Shown here piece by piece: positions 16,127 to 25,073 of a stretch of DNA of 64,000 bases. Within the stretch, counting starts at the first letter, position 1. Each line of letters opens with the position of its first letter. This stretch comes from UBA1195 sp045598025. Its GTDB lineage: Bacteria; Bacteroidota; Bacteroidia; Bacteroidales; WCHB1-69. The stretch is taken from contig JAZLLH010000068.1 of assembly GCA_045598025.1 (NCBI GenBank), positions 1 to 64,000 on the forward strand, given 5' to 3'. Made by a program: the position numbers and the translations under genes. The notes below the pieces were generated by a model that saw only the letters and a program-made list of their open reading frames with translations, ran no database searches and was not told the DNA's origin.

Positions 16127-17473
16127 ATGGAACAACCATCTGAAAATCCTTCTTTAGGATACAAACTGTTATGGCGGTGGACAAAGTACGTCTATACTCA
16201 TATCTATTACCGCAAAACCCATTATCTGCACAAAGACCGTATTCCGAAGGCAGGCACGCCCATTGTCTGCGTCAGCAACCACCAGAATTCCCTCTGCGAT
16301 TCCCTGGGAAGTCTGTTCGCCTTTGATATGCGTTTTCTGCACCACATCAGCCGGGCAGATGTATTTCGTCAAAAACAGGTTGCCAAATTTCTGAGAGGTT
16401 TGGGCATTATTCCGGTATACCGAATCCGAGACGGTCGCGAAAAAATCAAAGACAACATTGAAATGTTCGATCAGGTGGAACAATACGTGGAACACGGAAA
16501 CACCCTCGTCATCTATCCGGAAGCCACCCACATGGACGGCAACTGGCTGGGTCGCTTCTATCTGTCTTACACGCGCATTGCATTTGAAGCTGCGGCCAAA
16601 TCCGATTTTCAAAAGGATATAGTCATTCTACCCCATGCCCTCTACTACAAAGATTTCAAAAAACTGCAGAGCGAAATGATGGCCGACTTTTGCGAGCCGT
16701 TTTCACTCAAACCCTATTACGAGCGCTATAAGGAGCAGCCTCGACAGACTCAGGAAGAGGTAAACGAAATCATACGGAAAAAAATAAGGGAAAAAGTACT
16801 GGACATACAGGACAAAGAACACTACCAAACCATTATGGATTTCCTGGAATATAGTCAAAATGCCTTTATGCGGGAAAAGGAAATTGACAACATACTGCTT
16901 CCCGAAGAATTGGCCTATCGGAAAAAACTGAACTCCCTGTTGGAGCAGAAACAGCAAAGCGATTCGGATTTTATCACCGACCTGTACGCTCACACAGACG
17001 AGTACACTCAGGGATTGAAAAAGAACAGAATCAATGAGTATGCACTTTTTCATCCCTTCGGAAAAGGAGACCTTCCGCGTTCCGGAGCGCTGTACCTGTT
17101 ATTGTTCCCCTTCTACCTGCTCGGCATGATTCCGCACATTCTCCTTTACAACATTGCCCCATTCGTAGGGAAACGATTGGAAGACAAACTCATGCAGGCA
17201 TCTATAGACATCTGCGTATGGACTTTCGGTCTTCCGCTTTTCTATTTGATTTTCTTTCTGCTGATCGGATGCTGCGGCAATTGGCTGACCGCCCTGCTGT
17301 TCGTTCTGCTTGCGCCCAGTTTCGGTAAACTCGCGCTATGGTACCACCGCAATTTCCAACAGGATCTGAAATGCTTCCGCGCAGGCATTCTCAAACGAAA
17401 CAAAACAAAGTGGAGCCGATTGGGCGAACTGAGACAGGCCTTAGACCAAGATCTGAAGACACTCGAGGCCTGA
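16127..17473 (+). CDS. PlsC-like lysophospholipid/glycerol-3-phosphate acyltransferase
   Basis: A 448-residue protein. Block I of the acyltransferase family is NHQNSLCD (N51-D58), with five residues between His and Asp, as in the eukaryote-like GPAT subgroup rather than the four of classic PlsC. Block II is near GIIPVYRIRDG, block III is YPEATHMDG. The C-terminal 130 residues hold two to four hydrophobic helices (LYLLLFPFYLLGMIPHILL; FGLPLFYLIFFLLIGCCG), so it is a membrane enzyme of phospholipid synthesis; acceptor and acyl donor are unknown. The ATG at 16127 lies after the tRNA terminator, so a TTG at 16103 inside the hairpin was rejected. The next gene is in the same frame after a single TGA. 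Confidence 0.88.
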   Translation: MEQPSENPSLGYKLLWRWTKYVYTHIYYRKTHYLHKDRIPKAGTPIVCVSNHQNSLCDSLGSLFAFDMRFLHHISRADVFRQKQVAKFLRGLGIIPVYRIRDGREKIKDNIEMFDQVEQYVEHGNTLVIYPEATHMDGNWLGRFYLSYTRIAFEAAAKSDFQKDIVILPHALYYKDFKKLQSEMMADFCEPFSLKPYYERYKEQPRQTQEEVNEIIRKKIREKVLDIQDKEHYQTIMDFLEYSQNAFMREKEIDNILLPEELAYRKKLNSLLEQKQQSDSDFITDLYAHTDEYTQGLKKNRINEYALFHPFGKGDLPRSGALYLLLFPFYLLGMIPHILLYNIAPFVGKRLEDKLMQASIDICVWTFGLPLFYLIFFLLIGCCGNWLTALLFVLLAPSFGKLALWYHRNFQQDLKCFRAGILKRNKTKWSRLGELRQALDQDLKTLEA

Positions 17474-17476
17474 GTT

Positions 17477-18289
17477 TTGGATACACTCAGCCACATATTG
17501 CTGCGCCATCAGGAACGGGGACTAGAGGTTTTATACCCCTTACTGTCCGAATCTGCCTGTATAGATTCTGCCCAAGCCCTGCTTTCTGTCCCCAAAGGGA
17601 AAGTATTGATTGTCACCGGATTCTTCTGTTTTTGTCAAGGAGAAACAGATGGTCCTTTGGGAAGCCATTTTCTGGCATTGGCACTGAAAGAACTGGGCTA
17701 TCAACCCATCCTTGTTACCGATAAATTCAGCAGCATCTATTTTTCGCAGGAGAATTACCCACTGCTGCTTTATGATTTTGACAGCGATGCCAAGGCCATG
17801 CTGACCGCAGTGCATCCCACAGCCATGATTGCCATTGAACGCTGTGGACGGGCGCGCGATGCACGCTACTATTCCATGAAAAAAAAGGACATATCCGATG
17901 TAACACCTCCTGCAGATGAATTGTTTCTGCTAAAACCGGACTCCTGCGTCAGCATCGGCATAGGAGACGGAGGAAACGAAATCGGCATGGGGAATTACTC
18001 GGATTCTTTGGAAAAAAGCGGAAAAATCATTCCTTCCTGCGTGCGCACAGAGCATACCATTGTCGCCACTGTTTCCAATTGGGGAGCATACGGTCTGATT
18101 GCCGCAATGGAAAAAATTTCCGGACACAATTTACTGCCAAGTAACGAAGCGGTGTCAGCTTTTCTGCGGCAAATAGTCCGACAGGGAGCTCCAGACGGCA
18201 TACAAGGCCCTGGACACTGCAGCACAGACGGCTTTGGAATAGAAGTGGATTTTGAAATACTGGAGGCTCTGAGAAAACTTTCCCTTTAA
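17477..18289 (+). CDS. DUF4392 protein, D-glutamate cyclase-like
   Basis: About 270 residues, LDTLSHILLRHQERGLEVLY. The DUF4392 signatures are clear: GFFCFCQGETDGPLGSHFLA near residue 50, an AIERCGRARDARYYSM block near 120, and the Gly-rich SIGIGDGGNEIGMGN near 158-172. The family includes the C-terminal domain of mitochondrial D-glutamate cyclase, which turns D-glutamate into 5-oxo-D-proline. No ATG exists near the N-terminus; the likely start is TTG at 17477 with GAGG at 17465-17468 as ribosome-binding site. It lies in the same frame as the acyltransferase, three bases after its TGA, so a readthrough fusion cannot be excluded. Confidence 0.85.
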   Translation: MDTLSHILLRHQERGLEVLYPLLSESACIDSAQALLSVPKGKVLIVTGFFCFCQGETDGPLGSHFLALALKELGYQPILVTDKFSSIYFSQENYPLLLYDFDSDAKAMLTAVHPTAMIAIERCGRARDARYYSMKKKDISDVTPPADELFLLKPDSCVSIGIGDGGNEIGMGNYSDSLEKSGKIIPSCVRTEHTIVATVSNWGAYGLIAAMEKISGHNLLPSNEAVSAFLRQIVRQGAPDGIQGPGHCSTDGFGIEVDFEILEALRKLSL

Positions 18290-18300
18290 ATCCCTCATAA

Positions 18301-18318
18301 AAACGCCAAACAGCGTTT
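18301..18318. terminator. Weak hairpin between convergent genes
   Basis: A 6-bp stem AAACGC / GCGTTT with loop CAAACA lies between the convergent DUF4392 and M64 peptidase genes. The T-runs on both sides are short, so terminator function is only possible. Confidence 0.4.
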
Positions 18319-18339
18319 CCCAACGACAAGAAAAGCTCT

Positions 18340-19620
18340 CTACTCTAAGGGTTCACAACAGAAATCAAACATCTGTTGAAAGGCCTGCTTGCAGACCGGA
18401 CAAAAATTGTCATATTTGATGTCCTTCATTGTACAATCCTTCCACGGACGGTACAATCCCTGGGCACAATAACCGGCCCCCTCGTATACACCGAGCGTCT
18501 CATTTTTAACTTCTTTGCTGGGTATTTCCGTTCCCGGTTCCAGCATATTCATCCATTTACGTTCAAAATTCACCAAACTGGTGATGTTGGGTTCCACGGG
18601 TTCGGTCCCTTCCGGATAAAAATCCTGAACAGCAACTTCCGAAGTATAATACTCGTCCGCCAGTCCGGCTATTCCGTGACCCAATTCATGTACACAGACA
18701 TAATTGAAATACTGATTGTCGGAAACGGTGGAATACCAATTGTAAATACCTCCGCCTCCGTATTTGGACGTATTGCAGAGAATCAGCACATGTTCGTAGG
18801 GTACCTGAGCGCAGAGAAGATGCAAAGACCATACATCCTCCAGCATCAGATAACGTTCCGTCCCGAACGTATAGAAAGAGGTACCGAGAATGGTATTCCG
18901 AACGGAATCCGGAGATTTTTCTCTGGATATTCCGGATTGATTTGAATAACAACACAGAGCACGTATATTGAAGCGATGCGCGTTTTCTTTGAAAGGCGAA
19001 CAGGACAGAATGGCATCCGCTGCTCTGCGCACATCCTTTTGCAACTTGGCACTGTCCGATACAGCATATCCTTCCGGAACAATCAAAAGATCGTACGCAT
19101 TGGCGACAGGAGCCACAACATGCAAATCCAACACCTGGGCACGCTTGTGCATTTCCCTGGCCATACGTTGCTGAGGGGAATATACTTCTTCATGACGGAG
19201 TTCATACTCTCTTCCCTGTTGACGGGTATAGAATGCAATCCTCACATCCTGCTTAGGCATCGGGAGCAACACGCATTCCCGAAACGCCTTGATCTTTGTT
19301 TTTCCTTCTTCCGTTGTACGATACTCCGAAAACAAGGTATTGTAGGTATAGGTATACAGGAGTTTTCCGGAAACGGGATCACTCATTTCCACTTTCTGAC
19401 AGCCGTATTCGAACTGGTCTATCAGGGACGTCTTGGATTTGGCCCATTCACCCTGACGGAAAAACGTCAACTGTGCATATTCGTCACTGGATTTATCTCC
19501 TTTGTGCGTATAGCGCACCACAAGGGTCTGCGGCAGAAAATACTCTTCAAAACGTACGGACTGTGCAAACAGACAGAAAGGAAGCAACAATACGATTAAA
19601 AAACAGGCTTTTTTCATCAT
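18340..19620 (-). CDS. M64 family (IgA-type) metallopeptidase
   Basis: A 426-residue exported protein with signal peptide MMKKACFLIVLLLPFCLFA, mature start QSVRFEEYFL. The N-terminal 150 residues form the beta-rich M64 N-domain. The catalytic domain starts near DLLIVPEGYA and holds the zinc motif HELGHGIAGLADEY (His311, Glu312, His315). The C-terminus contains a conserved Cys-rich segment (CTMKD...CPVCKQAF). M64 peptidases are named after a Clostridium enzyme that cleaves immunoglobulin A; most Bacteroidetes members have no known substrate. It is 29 bp downstream of the giant exported protein gene and probably cotranscribed with it. Confidence 0.92.
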   Translation of the reverse strand: MMKKACFLIVLLLPFCLFAQSVRFEEYFLPQTLVVRYTHKGDKSSDEYAQLTFFRQGEWAKSKTSLIDQFEYGCQKVEMSDPVSGKLLYTYTYNTLFSEYRTTEEGKTKIKAFRECVLLPMPKQDVRIAFYTRQQGREYELRHEEVYSPQQRMAREMHKRAQVLDLHVVAPVANAYDLLIVPEGYAVSDSAKLQKDVRRAADAILSCSPFKENAHRFNIRALCCYSNQSGISREKSPDSVRNTILGTSFYTFGTERYLMLEDVWSLHLLCAQVPYEHVLILCNTSKYGGGGIYNWYSTVSDNQYFNYVCVHELGHGIAGLADEYYTSEVAVQDFYPEGTEPVEPNITSLVNFERKWMNMLEPGTEIPSKEVKNETLGVYEGAGYCAQGLYRPWKDCTMKDIKYDNFCPVCKQAFQQMFDFCCEPLE

Positions 19621-19649
19621 GATTCGGTTGTTTTTGAACTTTGTTTTTT

Positions 19650-22600
19650 TTATTCCTCAGCAGATGACTCGGTTTCCCAATTGTGCAGACGCAGGAATTT
19701 CTTCTTCACACCTAACTGCCCTATTGTATAGTGGTATGCAGATTGCCCTTTTTCTGCTGACAATATTTTCTTTTTCGGATCGGTTTCCTTGACAGCCTTG
19801 TTGAAATCAGCATTGGAAGACAGACCTTGCATGGCCGTTCCATAATAACGGAAGAAGAACCATTCATCCCCGATTTCAAAATACATCTGCAGAATACTCT
19901 GATTGCTCTTTTTCTGAATTTCTATCAAACCGGGCACGTAACGGTTCAGTTCCTTCTTTCCGCAAACAGCGATACCGATATCACCCTTGCTTACGAAAGC
20001 CTTGGTTGCCTGATTCCACTCGAATGTCAGATCGGAGAACATAAAGCTGATAGCCAATGCCCTCGGCAAACGACGGAAACTATTGTACTGAACCAATTCC
20101 GGATAATTTCTTCGGAATTCACTGCTTCCCAACAAAGTCAACAGCGCGTTCTGATAATTGGTATTGTCCACGATATCAATAGCAGACAGATCAGAGGCAT
20201 TGGCCATGGTATTGTACATGATTTTCATGCTCTCTTCGTTGAAATAGAAATCCAAAGCCGCGGACAAACTGATGGCGGCCGAATCCTGCTGCATATAATG
20301 GACGACACTCCCCACCGGAGTAAACGTCATCCGGCCGAATTTGGTTCCGAGGTTCAGTATTCCTTCTCCTCTTGACACACAACTGTTTCCGTCCAGCATC
20401 ATGATGTTTCCTCCGGCCGATTCATCATCCAAGCGTTCGCGTGATGCCACCAGGAAGGCCTCTTTTTCCTTATCGTAAACCAACAGGCCCTGTGCACTGA
20501 CATACTCAGGACTATTGATTGGTTCTTTGGCACGGGCAAAAGCGGTAAATACCTTTCCGGTCTTGGTATTGGAGGCAATGGCCGCAGATACGCGACGGTT
20601 ACTCATGTCGTGGGTTGTTGAATCAATAGGAATGGTCACATCCTTCGGATTGATTTCGCCTTTATACTTGATGGCAGAATACATAACGGTGTCACAACCA
20701 TGAATCGGACTCACACCGCCCTTGAATTCCAGGAATTCGTTTTCGGCATACAGGGTCACCTTGCCATAAAATCCGAAATGGGGATTCAGGGTAAACGAGG
20801 CCTCCCTTGCAATGTTTCCGATACCGCGAGTCAGGCCATTATGTGCAGACCAGACAGAATCCAGATGGATTTCATGCTTTTCCTCGTTCTCATCCACATA
20901 ATTATAATCTCCATAGGCATTATACCAGTTCTTGGAAGCAATGTTGGCATGCACATGGAAAATTTCGTGGTACTGAGTCTCCGTATTGGCCAGAATCTTG
21001 GCTTCATCCAAAGGTTCCAGGAAACCTTCCTTCTTGATTTTCACGAGTCCTTTATTGGGGAAAAGTGCGGCATCCGCCACTTCGATGAAGCGGACTCCCT
21101 CTGCCAGAATTTCATAATGACGCATATCATACTCTGCCCGGGTAGTGGTAAACTGCAGTCCTTTCTGATCCGGACGCATGGACACCAGTTCGTTCCCCTC
21201 CGACTTCATGGCATACAGATCTTTGATTGGTGTGGAAGGAATGTCCACTTCCGCATAGGGATCTTCGTATTTGAAAGCCAGTTTTTCATCGTTCACCAGC
21301 CAGTCGAATTCCTTTGCATAGGTATAAAACTGATTGATGGGCAGTTTCACCTGTTCCCGACCGGTATTGGAAACAAAGTGACCATGAGGCACGCTGAAAT
21401 CAAGATGTGCCTGATGATTGAGTGCTTCTATAAAATACGAGTCCGTGAGAGAATCCTTCAAACGGAACGAAAGAGCATCGCTCTTCATTTCATGATGCAG
21501 GTATTGATAATCGTCACTCTGCATTTCCGCATTACGGTACTTCATCAGCCCACCGGCCCTCACTCCGCGGGAGGAAACCGTCAGCACTCCATCCAAAGTG
21601 GCATCTTCGAAAGCAAGGAAAGGCGCCTTTTCATTTTCCAGACGCATCACATCCTGATACGGAAGCCAGAGTGCATTCGCATTCTTTACACTGATGGGCG
21701 GATATTCCGTACCTCCGCTTTGGGCAGAAACCACGTAGGTGTCAAAACGGGCTCTCATGGAATCCAAGAAGAACAGCATTTCTTTTCCTTCGCCATGAGA
21801 AACCAGATAATCCACGGAACCGGTGCAACGAAGTCCCCGGTTGCTCAAATCAATTTTTCCAGTAAAATTACCCGTTCCGTTATAGGCCGGCAAACCGTCG
21901 GATTCCGTTTCATACACGAAGCCAAGGGAGAAGTCCGGACGCACTTTCAAGGATTTGTGCAGTTCCGGGAAAATACCGTCAGAATAAAGATAACCGTTAA
22001 ACAGCAGGGAATCCGTACTGTAATCGTCCAAATGGGTAATGGTGAAAGGTTCTACAACAAAATAGAATCGATTCCGGTCGTACACCTTATTGTATACATA
22101 TTCATGATCATAATACACTCTGCCAGGCAGACGGCTTTCAAAATAAGGATACTTCGGCATCGGAAGCGTACCGGATTTGTTGTTCGGTTCATCCACATAC
22201 AATACACCGTTAATGTCTTCCACATAGGAACGCACCCGTTTCAAAGGATATTCTCCCCGCATATTGGGTTGCATGGTTTTATCCTCCACATAGAACACCA
22301 TGGAATCGATGACTACGAAGTCAAAATTGAAATGCTCATAGGAAAATTTGCAATTGGTCACCCAGAAATCAAACAGACCGGCTTCCACCTTTCCGTGGAA
22401 TAGGAAATCACGGTTTTTCTGCATGGTGATTTTTTTGCCCGTAGGAAAAACGGTCACTATCTGCGTATCACTGACAATAATCATGTCCAGACCATAAATG
22501 ACCAGATCCCTGTTCAGAAAACTCAAAGTCGCATTCGGCTTTCCGCCGGCCACCTGAGAACGGAATTGCAGTATATCATAATCTTTCTTCTTGGTTTCGT

Positions 22601-24176
22601 TCAGCAGATAATTTCCTAATTTCTGTTTATAGGTAATGATATCCGTCAGCATGTTGTAATCGATGAAACCGCCTTCGGCAAAACGGAACAGCAGACTGCG
22701 CACATCGTCCCGAGAATAACGGAAATACTCGACGATATCATCCAAGGAACCCTGACGTACATGATTTTGACGAAAGAATTCATATAGAGTATACATGGGA
22801 TTGATTTCTGACATGCCGCGAAATTTGTCCGTTCGACCTGCCTCAAAAAAGTTGGCCGATTCGAATACCGAAGACTGAGCCTCTACCGTTCCGGGAAGAG
22901 AGGTGAAATCAGCCGATTCCGTCGTCATCTGCCAATGGATGGATTCCTCATACATTTCCAACTGGTGGTAGGTGTTGAAAAAGGGCATGCGCATGGAACC
23001 GTCCTTACCTCGAATCAGCCAGAGATCCCGATTTTGGGCCTTGTAACGCAGCTGCACCGCAGAGTGATAGATGGAATCCTCTTCGCCTACGTACAGGGAG
23101 GCAGCACAAAGCGAAGATTCCACATTTTCCTTTTTCAGAAGGAAGGAAGTGGAACGGGCCCAAAGAACCATATTCCCGTTTTTGTAGAAAATCAGGTTGG
23201 CCAGATGATCCGGTGTGCCTTGTCCCAGGAAGCGGTTGCCGCGAACGAATACGCCTCCCAGATAGTCTACATCTTCGTACAGATTGTGAATACGGATGTT
23301 TTTATCATAAGAAGTGAAACGCGGATAGGTTGCTCCTTCCTCCGTCAATTGGGTATTGATAGCCTTGTCCTCCAGTTTCCCGAGCTGCGGCTTTTCAAAA
23401 TAACGGAAATCATAGTACAGCACATTCTCTATTTCAATATTGGGCGCTTTCAGAATGATATTGTAACTCTTGATTTCCACATAAATCTCATTGGGCGCCA
23501 AACCGGCCCTTATCCAGTCTACGACACCTTCCGCTCCGGCAAATCTCAGCGTAGTCGGATAAAAGCGGCCGTTCGTTTGCCGGATGATTACACTGTCCTT
23601 CCCATTCGAACCCACCAGGTCCAGGTAAGGGAAGCGGATGCTGGGCACACTGTCGCACTCAAATAGGAAATCCATGCTGTTGCGGGCATACCAGTGCACA
23701 GAGGAAGTAAAAGTATTCAGTTCCCTATCTCTCATTACTTTTTCATAACGTCCCATCAAATTGGCAAACTGATTGGCCTCATTGGCGACAAAATAGCGTA
23801 CAGACTTCATAAATCCCTCTTCCTGAGATTTATTCGGCACCATATCCGCCAAAGCCTGACAGGTGTGAATGAAAGCCTTGAAATGAGGGAAAGGCTTCAT
23901 GCGCTTTTTCAGCATCAGGTTGGAAATATCAAGAAAGGACTGCTGCTGCGACTGAGACCATTCCGGCCAATGATCCGAAAAATACTGCACCAGCGTATCG
24001 GCATCCTTATTGTAGGACTTACTGACCGACCTTAGAAAAGCCGTCATTTCCGCAACCGTACTGTCGGTATTGGAGGAAAATTTCTTTATGGTGAACGACT
24101 GCGCATCCGCCTCCGGCAACCGACACCACCCGAATAGGAGGACGATTCCGCACACTATCCAAATTTTCTTTCTCAT
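19650..24176 (-). CDS. Giant exported protein of unknown function (1508 residues)
   Basis: The largest gene in the window. The N-terminus MRKKIWIVCGIVLLFGWC...ADA gives a signal peptide cleaved before QSFTIKKFSS; Cys18 follows Trp, so lipidation is unlikely. Residues about 30-180 are helical (LQ-, W- and F-rich; a pre-domain with HWPEWSQSQQQSFLDIS). From about 190 to 1350 the protein is beta-rich with repeated short strands, many ending in aromatic residues (PYLDLVGSNGKDS, IEIENVLYYDFRYF, GRMTFTPVGSVVHYM), resembling stacked beta-helix or barrel-like domains. No C-terminal aromatic or sorting domain is obvious (it ends NWETESSAEE). I do not recognise a named domain. It sits in a minus-strand run between cvfB and the M64 peptidase gene. 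Confidence 0.8.
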   Translation of the reverse strand: MRKKIWIVCGIVLLFGWCRLPEADAQSFTIKKFSSNTDSTVAEMTAFLRSVSKSYNKDADTLVQYFSDHWPEWSQSQQQSFLDISNLMLKKRMKPFPHFKAFIHTCQALADMVPNKSQEEGFMKSVRYFVANEANQFANLMGRYEKVMRDRELNTFTSSVHWYARNSMDFLFECDSVPSIRFPYLDLVGSNGKDSVIIRQTNGRFYPTTLRFAGAEGVVDWIRAGLAPNEIYVEIKSYNIILKAPNIEIENVLYYDFRYFEKPQLGKLEDKAINTQLTEEGATYPRFTSYDKNIRIHNLYEDVDYLGGVFVRGNRFLGQGTPDHLANLIFYKNGNMVLWARSTSFLLKKENVESSLCAASLYVGEEDSIYHSAVQLRYKAQNRDLWLIRGKDGSMRMPFFNTYHQLEMYEESIHWQMTTESADFTSLPGTVEAQSSVFESANFFEAGRTDKFRGMSEINPMYTLYEFFRQNHVRQGSLDDIVEYFRYSRDDVRSLLFRFAEGGFIDYNMLTDIITYKQKLGNYLLNETKKKDYDILQFRSQVAGGKPNATLSFLNRDLVIYGLDMIIVSDTQIVTVFPTGKKITMQKNRDFLFHGKVEAGLFDFWVTNCKFSYEHFNFDFVVIDSMVFYVEDKTMQPNMRGEYPLKRVRSYVEDINGVLYVDEPNNKSGTLPMPKYPYFESRLPGRVYYDHEYVYNKVYDRNRFYFVVEPFTITHLDDYSTDSLLFNGYLYSDGIFPELHKSLKVRPDFSLGFVYETESDGLPAYNGTGNFTGKIDLSNRGLRCTGSVDYLVSHGEGKEMLFFLDSMRARFDTYVVSAQSGGTEYPPISVKNANALWLPYQDVMRLENEKAPFLAFEDATLDGVLTVSSRGVRAGGLMKYRNAEMQSDDYQYLHHEMKSDALSFRLKDSLTDSYFIEALNHQAHLDFSVPHGHFVSNTGREQVKLPINQFYTYAKEFDWLVNDEKLAFKYEDPYAEVDIPSTPIKDLYAMKSEGNELVSMRPDQKGLQFTTTRAEYDMRHYEILAEGVRFIEVADAALFPNKGLVKIKKEGFLEPLDEAKILANTETQYHEIFHVHANIASKNWYNAYGDYNYVDENEEKHEIHLDSVWSAHNGLTRGIGNIAREASFTLNPHFGFYGKVTLYAENEFLEFKGGVSPIHGCDTVMYSAIKYKGEINPKDVTIPIDSTTHDMSNRRVSAAIASNTKTGKVFTAFARAKEPINSPEYVSAQGLLVYDKEKEAFLVASRERLDDESAGGNIMMLDGNSCVSRGEGILNLGTKFGRMTFTPVGSVVHYMQQDSAAISLSAALDFYFNEESMKIMYNTMANASDLSAIDIVDNTNYQNALLTLLGSSEFRRNYPELVQYNSFRRLPRALAISFMFSDLTFEWNQATKAFVSKGDIGIAVCGKKELNRYVPGLIEIQKKSNQSILQMYFEIGDEWFFFRYYGTAMQGLSSNADFNKAVKETDPKKKILSAEKGQSAYHYTIGQLGVKKKFLRLHNWETESSAEE

Positions 24177-24200
24177 TTTCTTGATTTAAAATAATACAAA

Positions 24201-25064
24201 TTATTTACTACCAAAGTTCGTTTTCTTCTTTATCAGTTTCAGACCATCTTCAGTCAAATCTATCCATTGTTTTTTATACAAATCTCCTACCGCTTTCTTA
24301 AAGGTCTTCTTGCTTACACCGAAAACCTTGTAAATCACATCCGGATCCGTTCGATCCGTATAGGGAACAAATCCGTGATTGCTGCGGATGTATTCCAAAA
24401 GGTAGGCAGAAAAATCGACCACCTTGTTGTATCCGGTCTTGTACAATACGATGTCCAGTTTTCCGTCCGGACGCACCTGATCGACAAAAGCACGCATTTT
24501 GTCACCATAATGCAAATCCGAAAACACTTCATCTGCATACAGCATACCTTTGTATTGCTGATCTACTATTACTTTGAATCCCAAATCCGTACGTTGATAC
24601 ACTATGATTTGCACACTGTCCTTGGGTCGGTAAATATCGGAACCCTCCGTCCGCAAATGTTCTTCAATCTTCGTGGAGGCCACCATGCGTTGCGTCTGAG
24701 GATCAACAAAAGCATAGGCTACCACCTTTTCCCCCTCCTGCAAGCGGTGATGCTGCTCTCTATAAGGCACCAGCAAATCCTTGAGCAATCCGCATTCCAA
24801 AAAAGCGCCTACCGGTGTCATCTGTTTCACTCTCAACACAGCAAAGCCTCCAGCCTGGATTAAAGGCTGCTCCGTAGTTGCTACCAGCCGGTCTTCCGAA
24901 TCAGTGTATACGAACACATTCACCTCATCTCCGATTTTCCAGTCTGCCTGCACATATCTGCCAGGAATCAGAATCTCACCGAAAGGCTCCCCTCCGTCCG
25001 CTATCAGACCGAAATCCAATTTACGCGTAATGGTCAGTTTGTTATATCTTCCTATGCGTGTCAT
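24201..25064 (-). CDS. cvfB: CvfB/YitL family S1 RNA-binding protein
   Basis: A 287-residue cytosolic protein, MTRIGRYNKLTITRKLDFGL. Three S1-type OB-fold segments can be followed (residues about 5-60, GEILIPGRYV; 70-130, GAFLECGLLKDLLVPY; 145-215, LGFKVIVDQQYKGMLYADEVF), then a C-terminal winged-helix (SKKTFKKAVGDLYKKQWIDL). This order matches CvfB (Staphylococcus) and YitL (Bacillus), RNA-binding proteins that affect virulence or gene expression in Firmicutes. The role in Bacteroidetes is inferred only. It is 9 bp after the ABC-F gene in the same direction. Confidence 0.9.
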   Translation of the reverse strand: MTRIGRYNKLTITRKLDFGLIADGGEPFGEILIPGRYVQADWKIGDEVNVFVYTDSEDRLVATTEQPLIQAGGFAVLRVKQMTPVGAFLECGLLKDLLVPYREQHHRLQEGEKVVAYAFVDPQTQRMVASTKIEEHLRTEGSDIYRPKDSVQIIVYQRTDLGFKVIVDQQYKGMLYADEVFSDLHYGDKMRAFVDQVRPDGKLDIVLYKTGYNKVVDFSAYLLEYIRSNHGFVPYTDRTDPDVIYKVFGVSKKTFKKAVGDLYKKQWIDLTEDGLKLIKKKTNFGSK

Positions 25065-25073
25065 TTTCTGTTA

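Noticed and set aside
20700..22403. Long plus-strand open frame of 567 codons within the giant protein gene
   Set aside because: It is antisense to the clearly coding 1508-residue frame and its translation is rich in Ile, His, Arg and Phe, typical of a shadow frame.
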